From Schlesneria paludicola DSM 18645 (GTDB taxonomy: Bacteria; Planctomycetota; Planctomycetia; Planctomycetales; Planctomycetaceae), in assembly GCF_000255655.1 (NCBI RefSeq), contig NZ_JH636437.1, positions 62,353 through 126,352 of the forward strand: DNA of 64,000 nucleotides, given 5' to 3'. The translations under genes and the position numbers were made by a program. Under the pieces are notes generated by a model, which had not been told where the DNA came from, made no database searches, and saw nothing but the letters and a program-made list of their open reading frames with translations. Of this stretch, positions 19,128-29,047 are shown piece by piece. Numbering within the stretch: position 1 is the first letter of the stretch; each line of letters starts with the position of its first letter.

Positions 19128-21104
19128 TTATTGCCCCAACCCAAGATGTTTCATGAGGAACAACACTTCCACCGCGCGCTCATAGTCGACATTGTCCTTT
19201 TTGGCGAAGCCGTGACCTTCGTTGTTCGCAAAGACGGTCCAAACCGATTTGCCATTCTGACGGACACGTGCGGCGATTTGTTCGGCCTCGAAGAACGGCA
19301 CGCGCGGGTCGTTCTTACCATGCACAACCATCAGTGACGCGAGAATCTTGTCGGCATTATTCAATGGACTAATTTTCTCGAAGATCGCCTTCATCTGCGG
19401 ATCGCGTTCGTCACCATACTCGGCCCTTCGCAGATCCACTCGATAGCCCGCAGTCTTCTCCAGAAAGGTGATAAAATTGGCGATCCCGACAACATCAATC
19501 CCGGCTCTGATTCGGTCACCAAAGTGAGTCAGGGATGCCAGCGTCATGTATCCACCATATGAGCCCCCCGCGACCGCCACGCGTGACGCATCGAGTTCCG
19601 GTTGCTGCGCAATCCAGTCGAGCAGTGCGCCGATATCCTTGACGCTATCTTCGCGTTTTTCGGCGTTGTCGAGTTTCAGATAGGTCTTTCCATAGCCGCT
19701 CGAACCACGCACATTCGGACAGATCACCGCGATGCCCAGTTCGTTCACGTAATACTGAAAGATCGGTGAGAAAAACGGCTGGTACTGCGATTCGGGGCCG
19801 CCGTGAATGCTGATCAACACCGGCAACCGCGCCGCGCTGGATGTCGCAGCCACTGCGGTACGCGGCTGGAAGTAATAGGCCGGAATCATTCGTCCGTCGA
19901 ACGATTTGAATTGAATGCGCGAGGGTGTGACAAAGTTCTCGGGATTCAAGCCTCCGACTTCACTGTAGGTCCACCGGGTCAATTCGCCCGTGTCGAGCTG
20001 CATCGAGAACGCGTCAGGTGGCAAGTCGGCGCGCGCCAAGGTGAAACCCAGCCGCTTTCCATCGGGCGAAAACCGCATTCCCGAAACGATTCCCAGCGGA
20101 AGCTTCAGATCACGCCGCGGCGCATGCTCGTTCGGCAGCAGAAACAGCCGCGTCGCGCCGTCGTCATTCACCGCGAACGCCACCTGGCCTGAATCGGCAT
20201 GAATTTCGATATCCGACACATTCCAGGGGATATCGGCCGTCAACCACTCGTACTTCCGCGTCGCCAGATCGAACCGTGCCAATCGGTTGAACTCACTTCC
20301 GCCATCGGTGGCAATCAAAATCGATTTGCCGTCGGGAGCAATCGCCATCGGTCCGACCGAGGCTTTTTCGTCTGTCGCCAGCGGCAGATCTGTGCGTTCC
20401 CCCGTCGCAACGTTCAGCAAGGCAGGATACGATTCGTTGGCCGACACGTATCGGGACAGCAGTATGAACTTGCCATCGCGCGACCAGTCATACGCCTGCC
20501 AGGTCTGCTTTTCGACCTGCATCAGCAGGACCATCGAGTCAGGCTTTCGTGGATCGGCGAGATACAGGTCGCTGTCGCGGCCGTTCCGCTGGTTACTGCT
20601 GATCACGACCTGCGAACCGTTATCGCGAATCGCGCCCAATTGATTTCGTGATTTCCCATCCGTCAGCAACCGCGTTTCGAACTTCCGGCGGTCGAACAAG
20701 TAAACCTGATCATTCTCGTTACCGCCGCTGTCCATCGTCATCAAGATGGCACCATCGGTCGCCTGCGGAATGAACATTCCCGACACCGGCTCGTTGTAGA
20801 AGGTGATCTGTTCACGACGGCCCGCGGGTTCATACACGCGATGCAACTGCGACGAATTTCCGAATCGCGTATTGATCAGAATTCCCGTCCCATCCGGCGC
20901 CCATCCCCGAAACGCCGCACCGCGAACACTCTGATACTGTGCCAGCTTTGCAAAGATTTCGGCCGGTACGACGGGAACCTCGCGCGCGTCGATGGCACCC
21001 GGTCGACGTGGATCGACCACACCTTGGCCGCCGGGCCCCTCCGCCGCAGCCAGGAAATGCCCAGCCAGAAGCACCGCAAGCAGACTTTGCAGCCAGATCT
21101 TCAT
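19128..21104 (-). CDS. S9-family prolyl oligopeptidase, secreted
   Basis: A protein of 658 residues with a signal peptide (LLAVLLAGHFLAAAEG, about 7-23). An N-terminal beta-propeller with TolB/WD40-like repeats (about 60-390) is followed by an alpha/beta hydrolase domain. The nucleophile is Ser at about 515 in GGSYGG; the acid is in GKNDPRVPF and the histidine in NNEGHGF, completing the Ser-Asp-His triad. The HGGPESQYQP oxyanion segment is typical. It is a dipeptidyl/acylaminoacyl peptidase of family S9, probably digesting peptides in the periplasm. Monocistronic. Confidence 0.9.
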   Translation of the reverse strand: MKIWLQSLLAVLLAGHFLAAAEGPGGQGVVDPRRPGAIDAREVPVVPAEIFAKLAQYQSVRGAAFRGWAPDGTGILINTRFGNSSQLHRVYEPAGRREQITFYNEPVSGMFIPQATDGAILMTMDSGGNENDQVYLFDRRKFETRLLTDGKSRNQLGAIRDNGSQVVISSNQRNGRDSDLYLADPRKPDSMVLLMQVEKQTWQAYDWSRDGKFILLSRYVSANESYPALLNVATGERTDLPLATDEKASVGPMAIAPDGKSILIATDGGSEFNRLARFDLATRKYEWLTADIPWNVSDIEIHADSGQVAFAVNDDGATRLFLLPNEHAPRRDLKLPLGIVSGMRFSPDGKRLGFTLARADLPPDAFSMQLDTGELTRWTYSEVGGLNPENFVTPSRIQFKSFDGRMIPAYYFQPRTAVAATSSAARLPVLISIHGGPESQYQPFFSPIFQYYVNELGIAVICPNVRGSSGYGKTYLKLDNAEKREDSVKDIGALLDWIAQQPELDASRVAVAGGSYGGYMTLASLTHFGDRIRAGIDVVGIANFITFLEKTAGYRVDLRRAEYGDERDPQMKAIFEKISPLNNADKILASLMVVHGKNDPRVPFFEAEQIAARVRQNGKSVWTVFANNEGHGFAKKDNVDYERAVEVLFLMKHLGLGQ

Positions 21105-21393
21105 TTTTGAACCCTTACTTTCAAAATCGTCGACGATAGGCTCGGTACAGTGGAAGCGTAACGGACGGCAAAGGTGATTTCGAATGAACCGGCCTCAAGT
21201 AAGGATTTCGGAAAACCTGAGGTGGCCCTTCAAACTCGTCCGATTGCAAACCATTACTCTAGAAGATCTTTCGGCATCTATTCCGACTTGACCGATTTCC
21301 CTATAGAATTGAGTGTCTCAGCCTGAAACGCGGACAACCGGTCCGTGAATCGAGTTTTTTTTGCCAACAACCTTCCTTCTGTTCTGATCGCCC

Positions 21394-23199
21394 ATGTTTG
21401 ACCAGCGATTCATTCGTAATTTCTCGATTATTGCTCACATCGACCACGGCAAGAGCACGCTCGCCGACCAATTGCTCCTCAAGAGTGGGGCGATCACGCA
21501 GCGCGAATTCCGCGAACAGATCCTGGATGACCTGAAGGTCGAGCGCGAACGCGGGATCACCGTGAAGGCGCGTGCGGTCGCCATCAATTACACGGTCGAT
21601 GGGCAAGAATACGAGCTGAACCTGATCGACACACCCGGTCACGTCGATTTCCACTACGAAGTCTCGCGTAGCCTGGCGGCGTGCGAAGGGGCGTTGCTGC
21701 TGGTCGATGCGTTCCAGGGGGTCCAAGCCCAAACAGTTGCCAACGCCTATGCGGCCCTGAATGTGGACCTGGAAATCATTCCGGCCCTGAACAAGATCGA
21801 CTTGCCCGTCACACGAATCGACGAAGTTCTGGAAGAAATTGAGACCGTTGTCGGCTTGGATACAGAAGGTTGTCTTCGTGTCAGCGGCAAGGCCGGAATT
21901 GGCATCGAAAGTGTCTTTGACGCGATCATCAAACGGATTCCTGCCCCCGCAGGCAAGCTCACCGATCCACTTCGCGCGCTCGTCTTCGACAGCAAATATG
22001 ATCACTACCGTGGGGTCGTGACCTATGTGCGAATTAAAGAAGGTTCGATTCGCAAAGGTCAGAAGGTCTACTTCATGAAGGCTGGAACGGCCCATGAAGT
22101 TCTCGAACTGGGTCAGTTCCGGCCCGAGATGGTTCCGTGCGACGACCTGGGGCCCGGCCAGGTGGGTTACATCGTCACCGGAATCAAGGTCCTGGGCAAT
22201 GTCCACGTCGGCGATACCGTGACCGACTTCCACAATCGTGCGCCAATCCCACTGCCGGGCTATGAAATCCCACAGCAGATGGTGTTTTGCGGGATGTACC
22301 CGATCGACGCCACCGATTTTGAGCGGCTCCGCGAAGAGCTGCAAAAGATGAGTCTGAACGACGCCAGTTTTTCATTCGCGCCGGATACGTCCGAGGCACT
22401 CGGTTTCGGTTTCCGTTGTGGCTTCCTAGGCATGCTGCACATGGAAATCATCCAGCAGCGTCTGGAGCAGGAAGCCGACGTCGACCTGATTCAAACCGCT
22501 CCCAACGTGACTTATCAATTGAAATTGCGCGGGGGCGAAGTCGCTCTGATCGACAACCCGCAACAAGTTCCCGATTCGGGTCAGATCGAGGAATTCGGAG
22601 AGCCGATCGCCAAGGTCGTCTTTATTCTTCCCTCGGACCGGATCGGTCCGATCATGCAACTCTGCTCCGATCGACGTGGTGTCTACAAAACGACGGAATT
22701 TCTCGGCCCACATCGAGCCCAGGTGATCTACGAACTGCCGCTCGCCGAAATCGTCTTCGACATGTACGACAAGCTGAAAAGTATCACCGCGGGCTATGGT
22801 ACGATGAACTACGAAGTCATTGGTTATCGCCACGCCGATCTGGTGAAGATGGATATTCTCGTGAAGGGGGAAAAGGTCGACGCCCTTGCCTGTATCGTCC
22901 ATCGCAGCCAAGCCGAACGACGCGGACGCGCCCTGTGCAAGAAGCTGAAAGAAGAAATCTCGCGACATCAGTTCGAGATCCCAATTCAGGCGGCACTCAG
23001 CGCTCGCATTATCGCTCGCGAGACGATTTCCGCGATGCGAAAAGATGTGACGGCGAAGTGCTATGGCGGTGACATTAGCCGAAAGCGCAAGCTGCTCGAA
23101 AAGCAAAAAGAAGGCAAGAAGCGGATGAAGCAATTCGGCCAGGTCGAAATTCCGCAGAAGGCCTTCCTGTCAGTCCTGGACGCAAACAAAGACGACTGA
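21394..23199 (+). CDS. lepA: Elongation factor 4 (back-translocating GTPase)
   Basis: A protein of 601 residues, the normal length for LepA/EF4, a ribosome-associated GTPase. It has G1 in HIDHGKST, a switch I/G2 region around ERERGITVKARAV, DTPGHVDF as G3 and NKIDLP as G4. The LepA-specific C-terminal domain ends RRKLLEKQKEGKKRMKQFG-type (here SRKRKLLEKQKEGKKRMKQF), followed by PQKAFLSVL. Start ATG 21394 gives MFDQRFIRNFSIIAHIDHGK, which aligns directly with other LepA proteins. Only a weak ribosome binding site is visible. Monocistronic. Confidence 0.97.
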   Translation: MFDQRFIRNFSIIAHIDHGKSTLADQLLLKSGAITQREFREQILDDLKVERERGITVKARAVAINYTVDGQEYELNLIDTPGHVDFHYEVSRSLAACEGALLLVDAFQGVQAQTVANAYAALNVDLEIIPALNKIDLPVTRIDEVLEEIETVVGLDTEGCLRVSGKAGIGIESVFDAIIKRIPAPAGKLTDPLRALVFDSKYDHYRGVVTYVRIKEGSIRKGQKVYFMKAGTAHEVLELGQFRPEMVPCDDLGPGQVGYIVTGIKVLGNVHVGDTVTDFHNRAPIPLPGYEIPQQMVFCGMYPIDATDFERLREELQKMSLNDASFSFAPDTSEALGFGFRCGFLGMLHMEIIQQRLEQEADVDLIQTAPNVTYQLKLRGGEVALIDNPQQVPDSGQIEEFGEPIAKVVFILPSDRIGPIMQLCSDRRGVYKTTEFLGPHRAQVIYELPLAEIVFDMYDKLKSITAGYGTMNYEVIGYRHADLVKMDILVKGEKVDALACIVHRSQAERRGRALCKKLKEEISRHQFEIPIQAALSARIIARETISAMRKDVTAKCYGGDISRKRKLLEKQKEGKKRMKQFGQVEIPQKAFLSVLDANKDD

Positions 23200-23421
23200 C
23201 GTCAGGCGAACGGCACTGTCAGCCCGGTCTGATTGAAGTGTGTTGAAGACGCGTCTGCAAATCGAATCTTCGTTGATGGAGTTCGGAGGCCACTCAACGC
23301 TGTCACGTACGTGCATGCATCACGTTGTGAGGTCTTTCGTCAGGAACGAGGAAGGACGTGCTCGCTGGCCGCCCGATTCAACCGACAACCACTGCGGATT
23401 GTATCAGGCCGCATGACATAT

Positions 23422-25608
23422 TCAGTAGTCGTTCACGGCATGGACCGTTCGGGCCAAGGGCCGGAGCCTCAACTGGTCACCCGACTTATCGACCAGGTAG
23501 AGCTCGATTCCGTTCGACGCGGTTTTGATGACCGACTCCGGCAGGAGGAATTCGAAGGCCAGATTCGTATGATCGGTTCGATACGACGTTCCCGTATCAA
23601 CGATCGTGCCATCTACGGCAATGACCAGGTCGGCTTGAGCCTCTGGCAAATCGGCCGGCTTGAGCTCCCCCATCACTAGGCATGCGACTGTTTGCGATGG
23701 TTCGAAACGTTCCCATGAAGACCCCGCCTTGAGCGGATTGAGGGGCAGAAATGGAACGGGCCGAGCATCGATCACAAAGTCGCTCAAGGGGCGGTTGAGC
23801 CATTCCGGATGGCTGATCGATTCCCGGGCCGGTTGCTCAAGTTGCCGATCACCGAATAATTCGGCCTGACGCTTCACGGCTGCGGCGCGCTGAGGCACAT
23901 TCGGTTCGATGATCGTCGTATTTCGATCCAGGTAAAGCGTCTTTCGCAGCCGGGCAGGCTCGCTTAGCACCGAACTTCCGTCAACCGGCGCTGGTAGCTC
24001 AACCCCCAAGACTTCGGCAATCGTGGGCAGGACATCGACGGACTCAACATTTCGATCACTGATCTCACCGGCGGATTGTCCCGGGAATTTGATGAACAAG
24101 GGAACGCTCAGGATTTCAGGCAGAGTTTCCGCATCGGGAAGACGTCGCGAATGACCGGGCCGGAACGAGACTCCGTGATCGCCGGTAACAACAAGCAGAC
24201 AGCGATCCAAAATATTGGCCTCTTGTAGCCGATCAAGAATCTTTCCGATGAATTGGTCGAGGTAACCCGCCTGAGCCCGATAGCGCTGCTGATTCCGATA
24301 CACGATGGGCGGATCGTCATGCCAGTCTTCCCCCAATTCGCCCGTCGCCCCTGTAGGAAAGCGCCACTGCGACGTCTCGGCCAGATACTGATCGCCACTG
24401 GGCATAAAGCACCAGGGATGGTGCGGAAACACTGTATGCAGGAAACAGAAACGGGGACGATCCGAACCTTTGAGGCAGCGAAGAAAGTGCTCGAGTTGGA
24501 TGCGCCGATCTTCGCTACCCGGGTAGTTAAATACCCCTTCGGTCATCTGCTGTCGTTCGATGTATCGCTGGGTCGAAACGTCCCTCACCCCAAACCAGGT
24601 GCGGGGGATCGTGGGAAAGGGAATTGGAGTATCGGACGTGAAGATGAGACGAGGATAGACCGTCGCCAGCGTGTGCAACAATTCCACGCAGCGACCGGCA
24701 ACGCCCGCCTGGACGGCGCGAACGTGCTTGACGGGTTCGGGGCTGAGTCGTGCAACCGGCTCAAACACCGCGGTTTCGTAGGATTTCGTCGAGTCAATGA
24801 TCTGCAGTAAGTTGCCAGGGTACTCGGCGGCGAGCGGTGATCGAACCGTTGTCGGGAAGACCCCGGACAACAACGTGGGAACGGCAACATCGGTTCGCGG
24901 ATGGTTCGTCGTCATGTTGCGGTACCAGGTCGACATTCCTGCCAGCCGCGCGAACTGCGGAAATCGAGCGGCATCAATTTCCATCTGCTTATCCATCAAC
25001 GTCACCGAAGTGAACTCGTCCAGGATGACCATCACGACGGGAACGGGATTCTGGATCGCCAATGCGCCCTCGAGCGATCTCTCGGCCCGAACGATCGCCT
25101 GAAACTGCCACACGAACATGACGGGAAACACAAGGATTCCCACTGACGCGAACGTCAGCCAGGCTTTCATCCAACCGGTTCGCACATAAAGAAGCGTCAG
25201 CGCAACTGCAGTGGGAACGGCGATGGACAGCGCCAGAATCCCTCCAAGACCTGCGAAGACTAGCCACTCTGCGGCCACATAAGGTCGCAGCAGCGACAAC
25301 ACAAAAATGTTAAACAGCACGGTGACGACCACGTCACGACCGTATCCGTTCGTGCGACGCGACCATCGCGCGGCAAGTTGATCCAGAAGCACCACAATCA
25401 CAGGGATGACCAGCACCAGCGCCAACAACATCACCCCGATTTCGAGCGTACTGAATTGTTGATCATGGATGTAGACCGTTTGACGTGAGAATGCCGTGAG
25501 CAGCGGCCCACTGACCGCAAAGCTACACAACGTGAACAGATGCATCGTTCGCACGCTGATCAGGTTCGAGCGTTCAATGTTCGCAGCGGTCCTTGTCGAC
25601 ATCATCAC
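23422..25608 (-). CDS. Membrane sulfatase-like hydrolase/phosphotransferase
   Basis: A protein of 728 residues. About five transmembrane helices in the first 175 residues are followed by an extracytoplasmic sulfatase/alkaline-phosphatase-superfamily domain like LtaS or EptA. Key elements are the metal aspartate in VVMVILDEFTS (about 196), the nucleophile region TDVAVPTLLSG (about 238-248) and VTGDHGVSF with Asp-His ligands (about 472-480). An extra C-terminal domain of about 200 residues has no family I recognise. It probably transfers or removes a phospho- or sulfo-group on a surface glycan or lipid. It lies 109 bp after the methyltransferase gene, as the third gene of a trio. The substrate is unknown. 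Confidence 0.75.
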   Translation of the reverse strand: MMMSTRTAANIERSNLISVRTMHLFTLCSFAVSGPLLTAFSRQTVYIHDQQFSTLEIGVMLLALVLVIPVIVVLLDQLAARWSRRTNGYGRDVVVTVLFNIFVLSLLRPYVAAEWLVFAGLGGILALSIAVPTAVALTLLYVRTGWMKAWLTFASVGILVFPVMFVWQFQAIVRAERSLEGALAIQNPVPVVMVILDEFTSVTLMDKQMEIDAARFPQFARLAGMSTWYRNMTTNHPRTDVAVPTLLSGVFPTTVRSPLAAEYPGNLLQIIDSTKSYETAVFEPVARLSPEPVKHVRAVQAGVAGRCVELLHTLATVYPRLIFTSDTPIPFPTIPRTWFGVRDVSTQRYIERQQMTEGVFNYPGSEDRRIQLEHFLRCLKGSDRPRFCFLHTVFPHHPWCFMPSGDQYLAETSQWRFPTGATGELGEDWHDDPPIVYRNQQRYRAQAGYLDQFIGKILDRLQEANILDRCLLVVTGDHGVSFRPGHSRRLPDAETLPEILSVPLFIKFPGQSAGEISDRNVESVDVLPTIAEVLGVELPAPVDGSSVLSEPARLRKTLYLDRNTTIIEPNVPQRAAAVKRQAELFGDRQLEQPARESISHPEWLNRPLSDFVIDARPVPFLPLNPLKAGSSWERFEPSQTVACLVMGELKPADLPEAQADLVIAVDGTIVDTGTSYRTDHTNLAFEFLLPESVIKTASNGIELYLVDKSGDQLRLRPLARTVHAVNDY

Positions 25609-25717
25609 TCAATCAATGCTCCTGCTTTTGCTCGCCAAAAGATGGAAAAGCGAATCTCAGTTCCAAAGAAGCGCCGCGTGTTGACACACCGTCGTGTGAG
25701 ACGCATCCAACCGTCGG

Positions 25718-27121
25718 CTATCTGCTAACCGCGGCGCGCGGCACGGCGTGGTAGATGGTCCGTTCGCCCGATGGCAGAGCGGCCTGGCGGCAAATCTCGA
25801 AGTGTTTGACCAGTTCCGATTCGAGGCATTCTTGCGAATAGTCCACGTACTGATCCCGTTTGTTTCGCAGTAACGCCCGGACCATCGCATCTTGCTTGGA
25901 AGGAAATTCAAGCACCAATTCGGCCCCGATACCCGCCAGCCAGTCAATGACGTCTGGCAACGGAATGTTCGCAGCGAGGACCAAATGGTGAATCAACCCC
26001 AGACATAACACCAGATCCGGAGTTCCTCGATCCTCAAGTCGTTTTCGCTCGCGACCGCGCCACCCCTGCGCGGGAGAGGGATTTGCGAGCTCCACGCACA
26101 ACGGCAGGATATTCGATTGCTTTGAACTCAACGATTCAAAGAGACGATCGATACAGGCATGATCCTGATCCATGGCCACGACGGTGTTCGCCGACTGTGC
26201 GGCAATCATCGAATATCGTCCATCGTTGCAACCCAGATCCCAGACCAGTTTGTGGACTTTTGCATGGCTGACCTGATGCACGAACTGACTCTTGAACTGC
26301 CCGTCCTCGGCGACGTGTGGCAGTGAATTGTCGTATCCTGTCCACTGGGTTTTTTCGGGCGACCATGACAATCGCTGGACCAGTTGCGTCAACTTCGAAA
26401 GCAATTGTTCGATCATGTTGGACTGAAATCCGCTCGACTTCAGATCGCGAACGGTGCTACTTCCTAATGCCTGCGTCTTTCGCTCAAGCACGGCCTGCAG
26501 CCATCCATTCGTCAGTACGCCGGGACGAGAAAAATCACGCCAGCGCAGCCACTGGAGGAACTGACGAGCCGAAATCCCTTCCAACTGACTCCGAAGAATC
26601 GGCTGGAAATGGACGCCACGGTAGGCCTGAATCATCAATGGGAACAGCATCAATTCGCAGAACTGACGATAGGCGCACCAAGGCTCACCCGCCACCAGAG
26701 GAGTAAACGATCCGATGTCGATAAAGATTTCCCGTGGCCCCAAAAACTGGACGTTGTAGGGTGACGCGTCTTTCAGAATGAGTCCGGATTTGACTGCCTC
26801 GGTCAGGATCTGCAGGTGCAGCAGCGCGGCCTTGCGCAGCATCCCGAACGACCACTCGTAGGGATAGCTGACGAACGGAATCGTTTCGTGCCGCAGGACT
26901 CCCACCACCTGATCTGGCAGTTGGAACTGCCGATACTCGTCCCACGGCACTTCATCCGTCGCGACAATCCGCTGCCCCGCGACCAGTCGCTGAAAGAACG
27001 GTTCATTCGAGGCGTGACGCCACGCAGACAGCGATTCGACATTCAGGCTGCGATAAACCTGACCGTCCCGAACGAAGACTCGCGACGTTCGGTCCCGAAA
27101 TGATCCAGGCTCATAATTCAC
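25718..27121 (-). CDS. Kinase-like/SAM methyltransferase fusion
   Basis: 467 residues from GTG 27121, whose last two bases overlap the TGA of the upstream small gene (GTGA). The frame stays open to ATG 27208, but the extra residues do not look like protein, and family members start close to the EPGSFRDR motif. The N-terminal half contains ILKDASPYNVQFLGPREIFI and IDIGSF (about 110-136), resembling the catalytic-loop/DFG region of a kinase-like fold. The second half is a class I methyltransferase with VWDLGCNDGRYS (about 290-301, motif I), followed by VVAMDQDHACIDRL and PDLVLCLGLIHHL. It acts in the cytoplasm, perhaps on a lipid-linked glycan. Middle gene of the trio. Confidence 0.8.
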   Translation of the reverse strand: MNYEPGSFRDRTSRVFVRDGQVYRSLNVESLSAWRHASNEPFFQRLVAGQRIVATDEVPWDEYRQFQLPDQVVGVLRHETIPFVSYPYEWSFGMLRKAALLHLQILTEAVKSGLILKDASPYNVQFLGPREIFIDIGSFTPLVAGEPWCAYRQFCELMLFPLMIQAYRGVHFQPILRSQLEGISARQFLQWLRWRDFSRPGVLTNGWLQAVLERKTQALGSSTVRDLKSSGFQSNMIEQLLSKLTQLVQRLSWSPEKTQWTGYDNSLPHVAEDGQFKSQFVHQVSHAKVHKLVWDLGCNDGRYSMIAAQSANTVVAMDQDHACIDRLFESLSSKQSNILPLCVELANPSPAQGWRGRERKRLEDRGTPDLVLCLGLIHHLVLAANIPLPDVIDWLAGIGAELVLEFPSKQDAMVRALLRNKRDQYVDYSQECLESELVKHFEICRQAALPSGERTIYHAVPRAAVSR

Positions 27122-27309
27122 CGCGTTTGATTCGGAAATGGAATCTGAATTTCGTGCGAACTCGACATTGCGGTTGGAGTGGCTCGATTGCCGAGAAACT
27201 GCATCCATAAGTATCGTCCGACGACAGCGATCCCTCCGAATCCACCCACGAGCGCTTGAAGTAATAAACTTCCGGCGCTCGGATCAAAGTACGCGAACAT
27301 GAGGTTCAT
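27118..27309 (-). CDS. Small membrane protein of the DPSAGSLLLQ type
   Basis: A protein of 63 residues: MNLMFAYFDPSAGSLLLQAL, a glycine-rich transmembrane helix (VGGFGGIAVVGRYLWMQFL, about 21-39) and a polar tail. Tiny proteins with a D-P-x-x-G-S-L-L-x-Q motif followed by one helix recur next to glycan-modification and sulfatase-like genes in many bacteria. Its stop overlaps the start of the methyltransferase (GTGA), so the two are probably translated together. The role is unknown; a membrane tether or regulator for the enzymes downstream is inference. Confidence 0.65.
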   Translation of the reverse strand: MNLMFAYFDPSAGSLLLQALVGGFGGIAVVGRYLWMQFLGNRATPTAMSSSHEIQIPFPNQTR

Positions 27310-27673
27310 CTGTCACCCTTCCCGTAAGCAGGCATCTTTTCGTAAGGTAATCTGCGGGCGCGTGTGCTCGAACAACGCTTATTTAAACAACGGACAGGGC
27401 AGGAAAGTTTCGATGCAGAAATTCTGGCTGCCACTCCTGTCGCAATGCGTCGACAAGATTTCTAGCGTATGAACGTTAAAAGAAGATTGAACTGCGCAGA
27501 ATTCATAAAGGCTTCAGGTAAACACCTGAACAGAACCAAACGACTACCTATCGATGAGTCTAATTTTGCGACAATTCTGATCCGTCGATTGCGTACTTGG
27601 CGGAATACAATAGTCATAGATTTCTTTCATGACATTTTCGTTACGCTCACGATTCCTTTATCGAGTACGAGCG
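27310..27673. other. Divergent promoter region
   Basis: These 364 bases separate the minus-strand trio from the plus-strand metallopeptidase gene and must hold both promoters. I saw no clear repeat, riboswitch or small gene. Confidence 0.4.
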
Positions 27674-28972
27674 ATGCATCGCAACTTCAACATCTTCGCG
27701 TTTTTTTTGTGCACAATTTGCGCAATTTCCCTGCCTGAAGAATCATTCGGCCAATCGAAGAAACCACCGGCCGTGCGAAAGCCGAAGTCAACTGGCAAGG
27801 CGGAAACGCAACCTGTGTCGGCTTCGATCGAAGTCTACGAATCGAAGAATTTTCGGTTGCAGACCGATCTCTCTGCCGCGGCAGCGAACGAACTGTTGGA
27901 ACGGCTGGAAAAGATGATCGAACTTGTCTCACGCTATTACGGACAACCGAACTCGCAAACGATAGAGATGTCGGTCGTCGATAGCCGCGAGAACTGGCCT
28001 GTGGGATCAATTCCCCCCGAAGCACTTCCCAGCATTGAAAGCGGGGCTGGCATTACCTTGAACGCCACGGCCTTCTTGCAAAATGCCTTGGGAGAAAAGC
28101 AGATCACGCGGGTCAAGTCGGTCGTCTGGGCCGTCGCGGAACGCGGAGTTCCGCAGCACGAGGCGGTCCACGCGTTCTGCCATCAAAACTTCGGACGGAC
28201 GGGTCCGACTTGGTATTCGGAAGGGATGGCCGAACTTGGCAAATACTGGCGAGACCAGAACAAAGGCGTTCAAATCGACGATGAAGTCATGCGATATTTG
28301 CAACGCACCGAGCCCCAGTCGCTAGACGATATCACGCATTCCAAACACAAAACCGGTGACAGTTGGCAAAACTATGCCTGGCGCTGGGTTCTGTGCCATC
28401 TGCTTTCGACAAATCCGAATTACGCGCCGCGTTTCAAACCGTTGGGACTGGCACTGCTCGGTGGCCAGCCGACCCAGTTCGATGATGTCTATGGTTCGAT
28501 GTCAAAAGAAATCTCATTCGAATACCTGCTGTTTCTCAAACAAATCGATCAGGGTTACCGATGCGATCTCTGTGCTTGGGACTGGAAAACCAAACCAATG
28601 CGGCTCAAGGGAACAAGTACCACTCAAGTCAAAGTCATTGCCAACCGCGGCTGGCAGGCGGCGAAGGTTCAGTTGAAACAAGGTGATCGAGTCTCGTTCG
28701 TCGCGACCGGTGACTGGTCATTGCAGCCGAATGGCCCCAAAATCGGTCCGGAAGGTGACGAACAGCAGCAGGGGCGGCTGGTCGGCATCTTGTTCGACGA
28801 CTACGAATTGTTCGAGCCGTTTGACCTGGGGAAGAACGGCGAGTATGAAGCGGTCCGTGATGGCGTCCTGTTTGTCCGTTGCCAGGACGACTGGTGTCAG
28901 CTTGCCGACAACTCTGGAACTGTGACGGTCAAATTTCAGGCCGTCAAACCCCAGCCTGCGAAATCGAAGTAG
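27674..28972 (+). CDS. Secreted zinc metallopeptidase with a PA-IL-like C-terminal domain
   Basis: About 432 residues from ATG 27674; the frame is open to 27629. The signal peptide is FNIFAFFLCTICAISLPEES. The peptidase domain contains VPQHEAVHAFCHQ followed by GPTWYSEGMAELG. HExxH with a downstream Glu is the zinc site of the gluzincin/peptidase-MA-like clan. The C-terminal domain (about 320-425) reads KVQLKQGDRVSFVATGDWSL ... LVGILFDD ... DNSGTVTVKFQ. This resembles the LecA/PA-IL galactose-binding lectin fold found fused to enzymes in planctomycetes. The fusion suggests a peptidase that acts on or near glycosylated surfaces. Both assignments rest on motifs. Confidence 0.72.
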   Translation: MHRNFNIFAFFLCTICAISLPEESFGQSKKPPAVRKPKSTGKAETQPVSASIEVYESKNFRLQTDLSAAAANELLERLEKMIELVSRYYGQPNSQTIEMSVVDSRENWPVGSIPPEALPSIESGAGITLNATAFLQNALGEKQITRVKSVVWAVAERGVPQHEAVHAFCHQNFGRTGPTWYSEGMAELGKYWRDQNKGVQIDDEVMRYLQRTEPQSLDDITHSKHKTGDSWQNYAWRWVLCHLLSTNPNYAPRFKPLGLALLGGQPTQFDDVYGSMSKEISFEYLLFLKQIDQGYRCDLCAWDWKTKPMRLKGTSTTQVKVIANRGWQAAKVQLKQGDRVSFVATGDWSLQPNGPKIGPEGDEQQQGRLVGILFDDYELFEPFDLGKNGEYEAVRDGVLFVRCQDDWCQLADNSGTVTVKFQAVKPQPAKSK

Positions 28973-29047
28973 CCTGAGACAGCCACTTCCACACGCCATG
29001 ATCGCCACCATCGAGCACAGTGCTCGTTAACACCTAAGGAAAATCTC

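Noticed and set aside
21301-22344. 347-codon open frame opposite lepA
   Set aside because: Antisense to a strongly conserved gene; composition follows the lepA codons and no domain is visible.
22426-23133. 235-codon open frame opposite lepA
   Set aside because: Shadow of lepA on the other strand.
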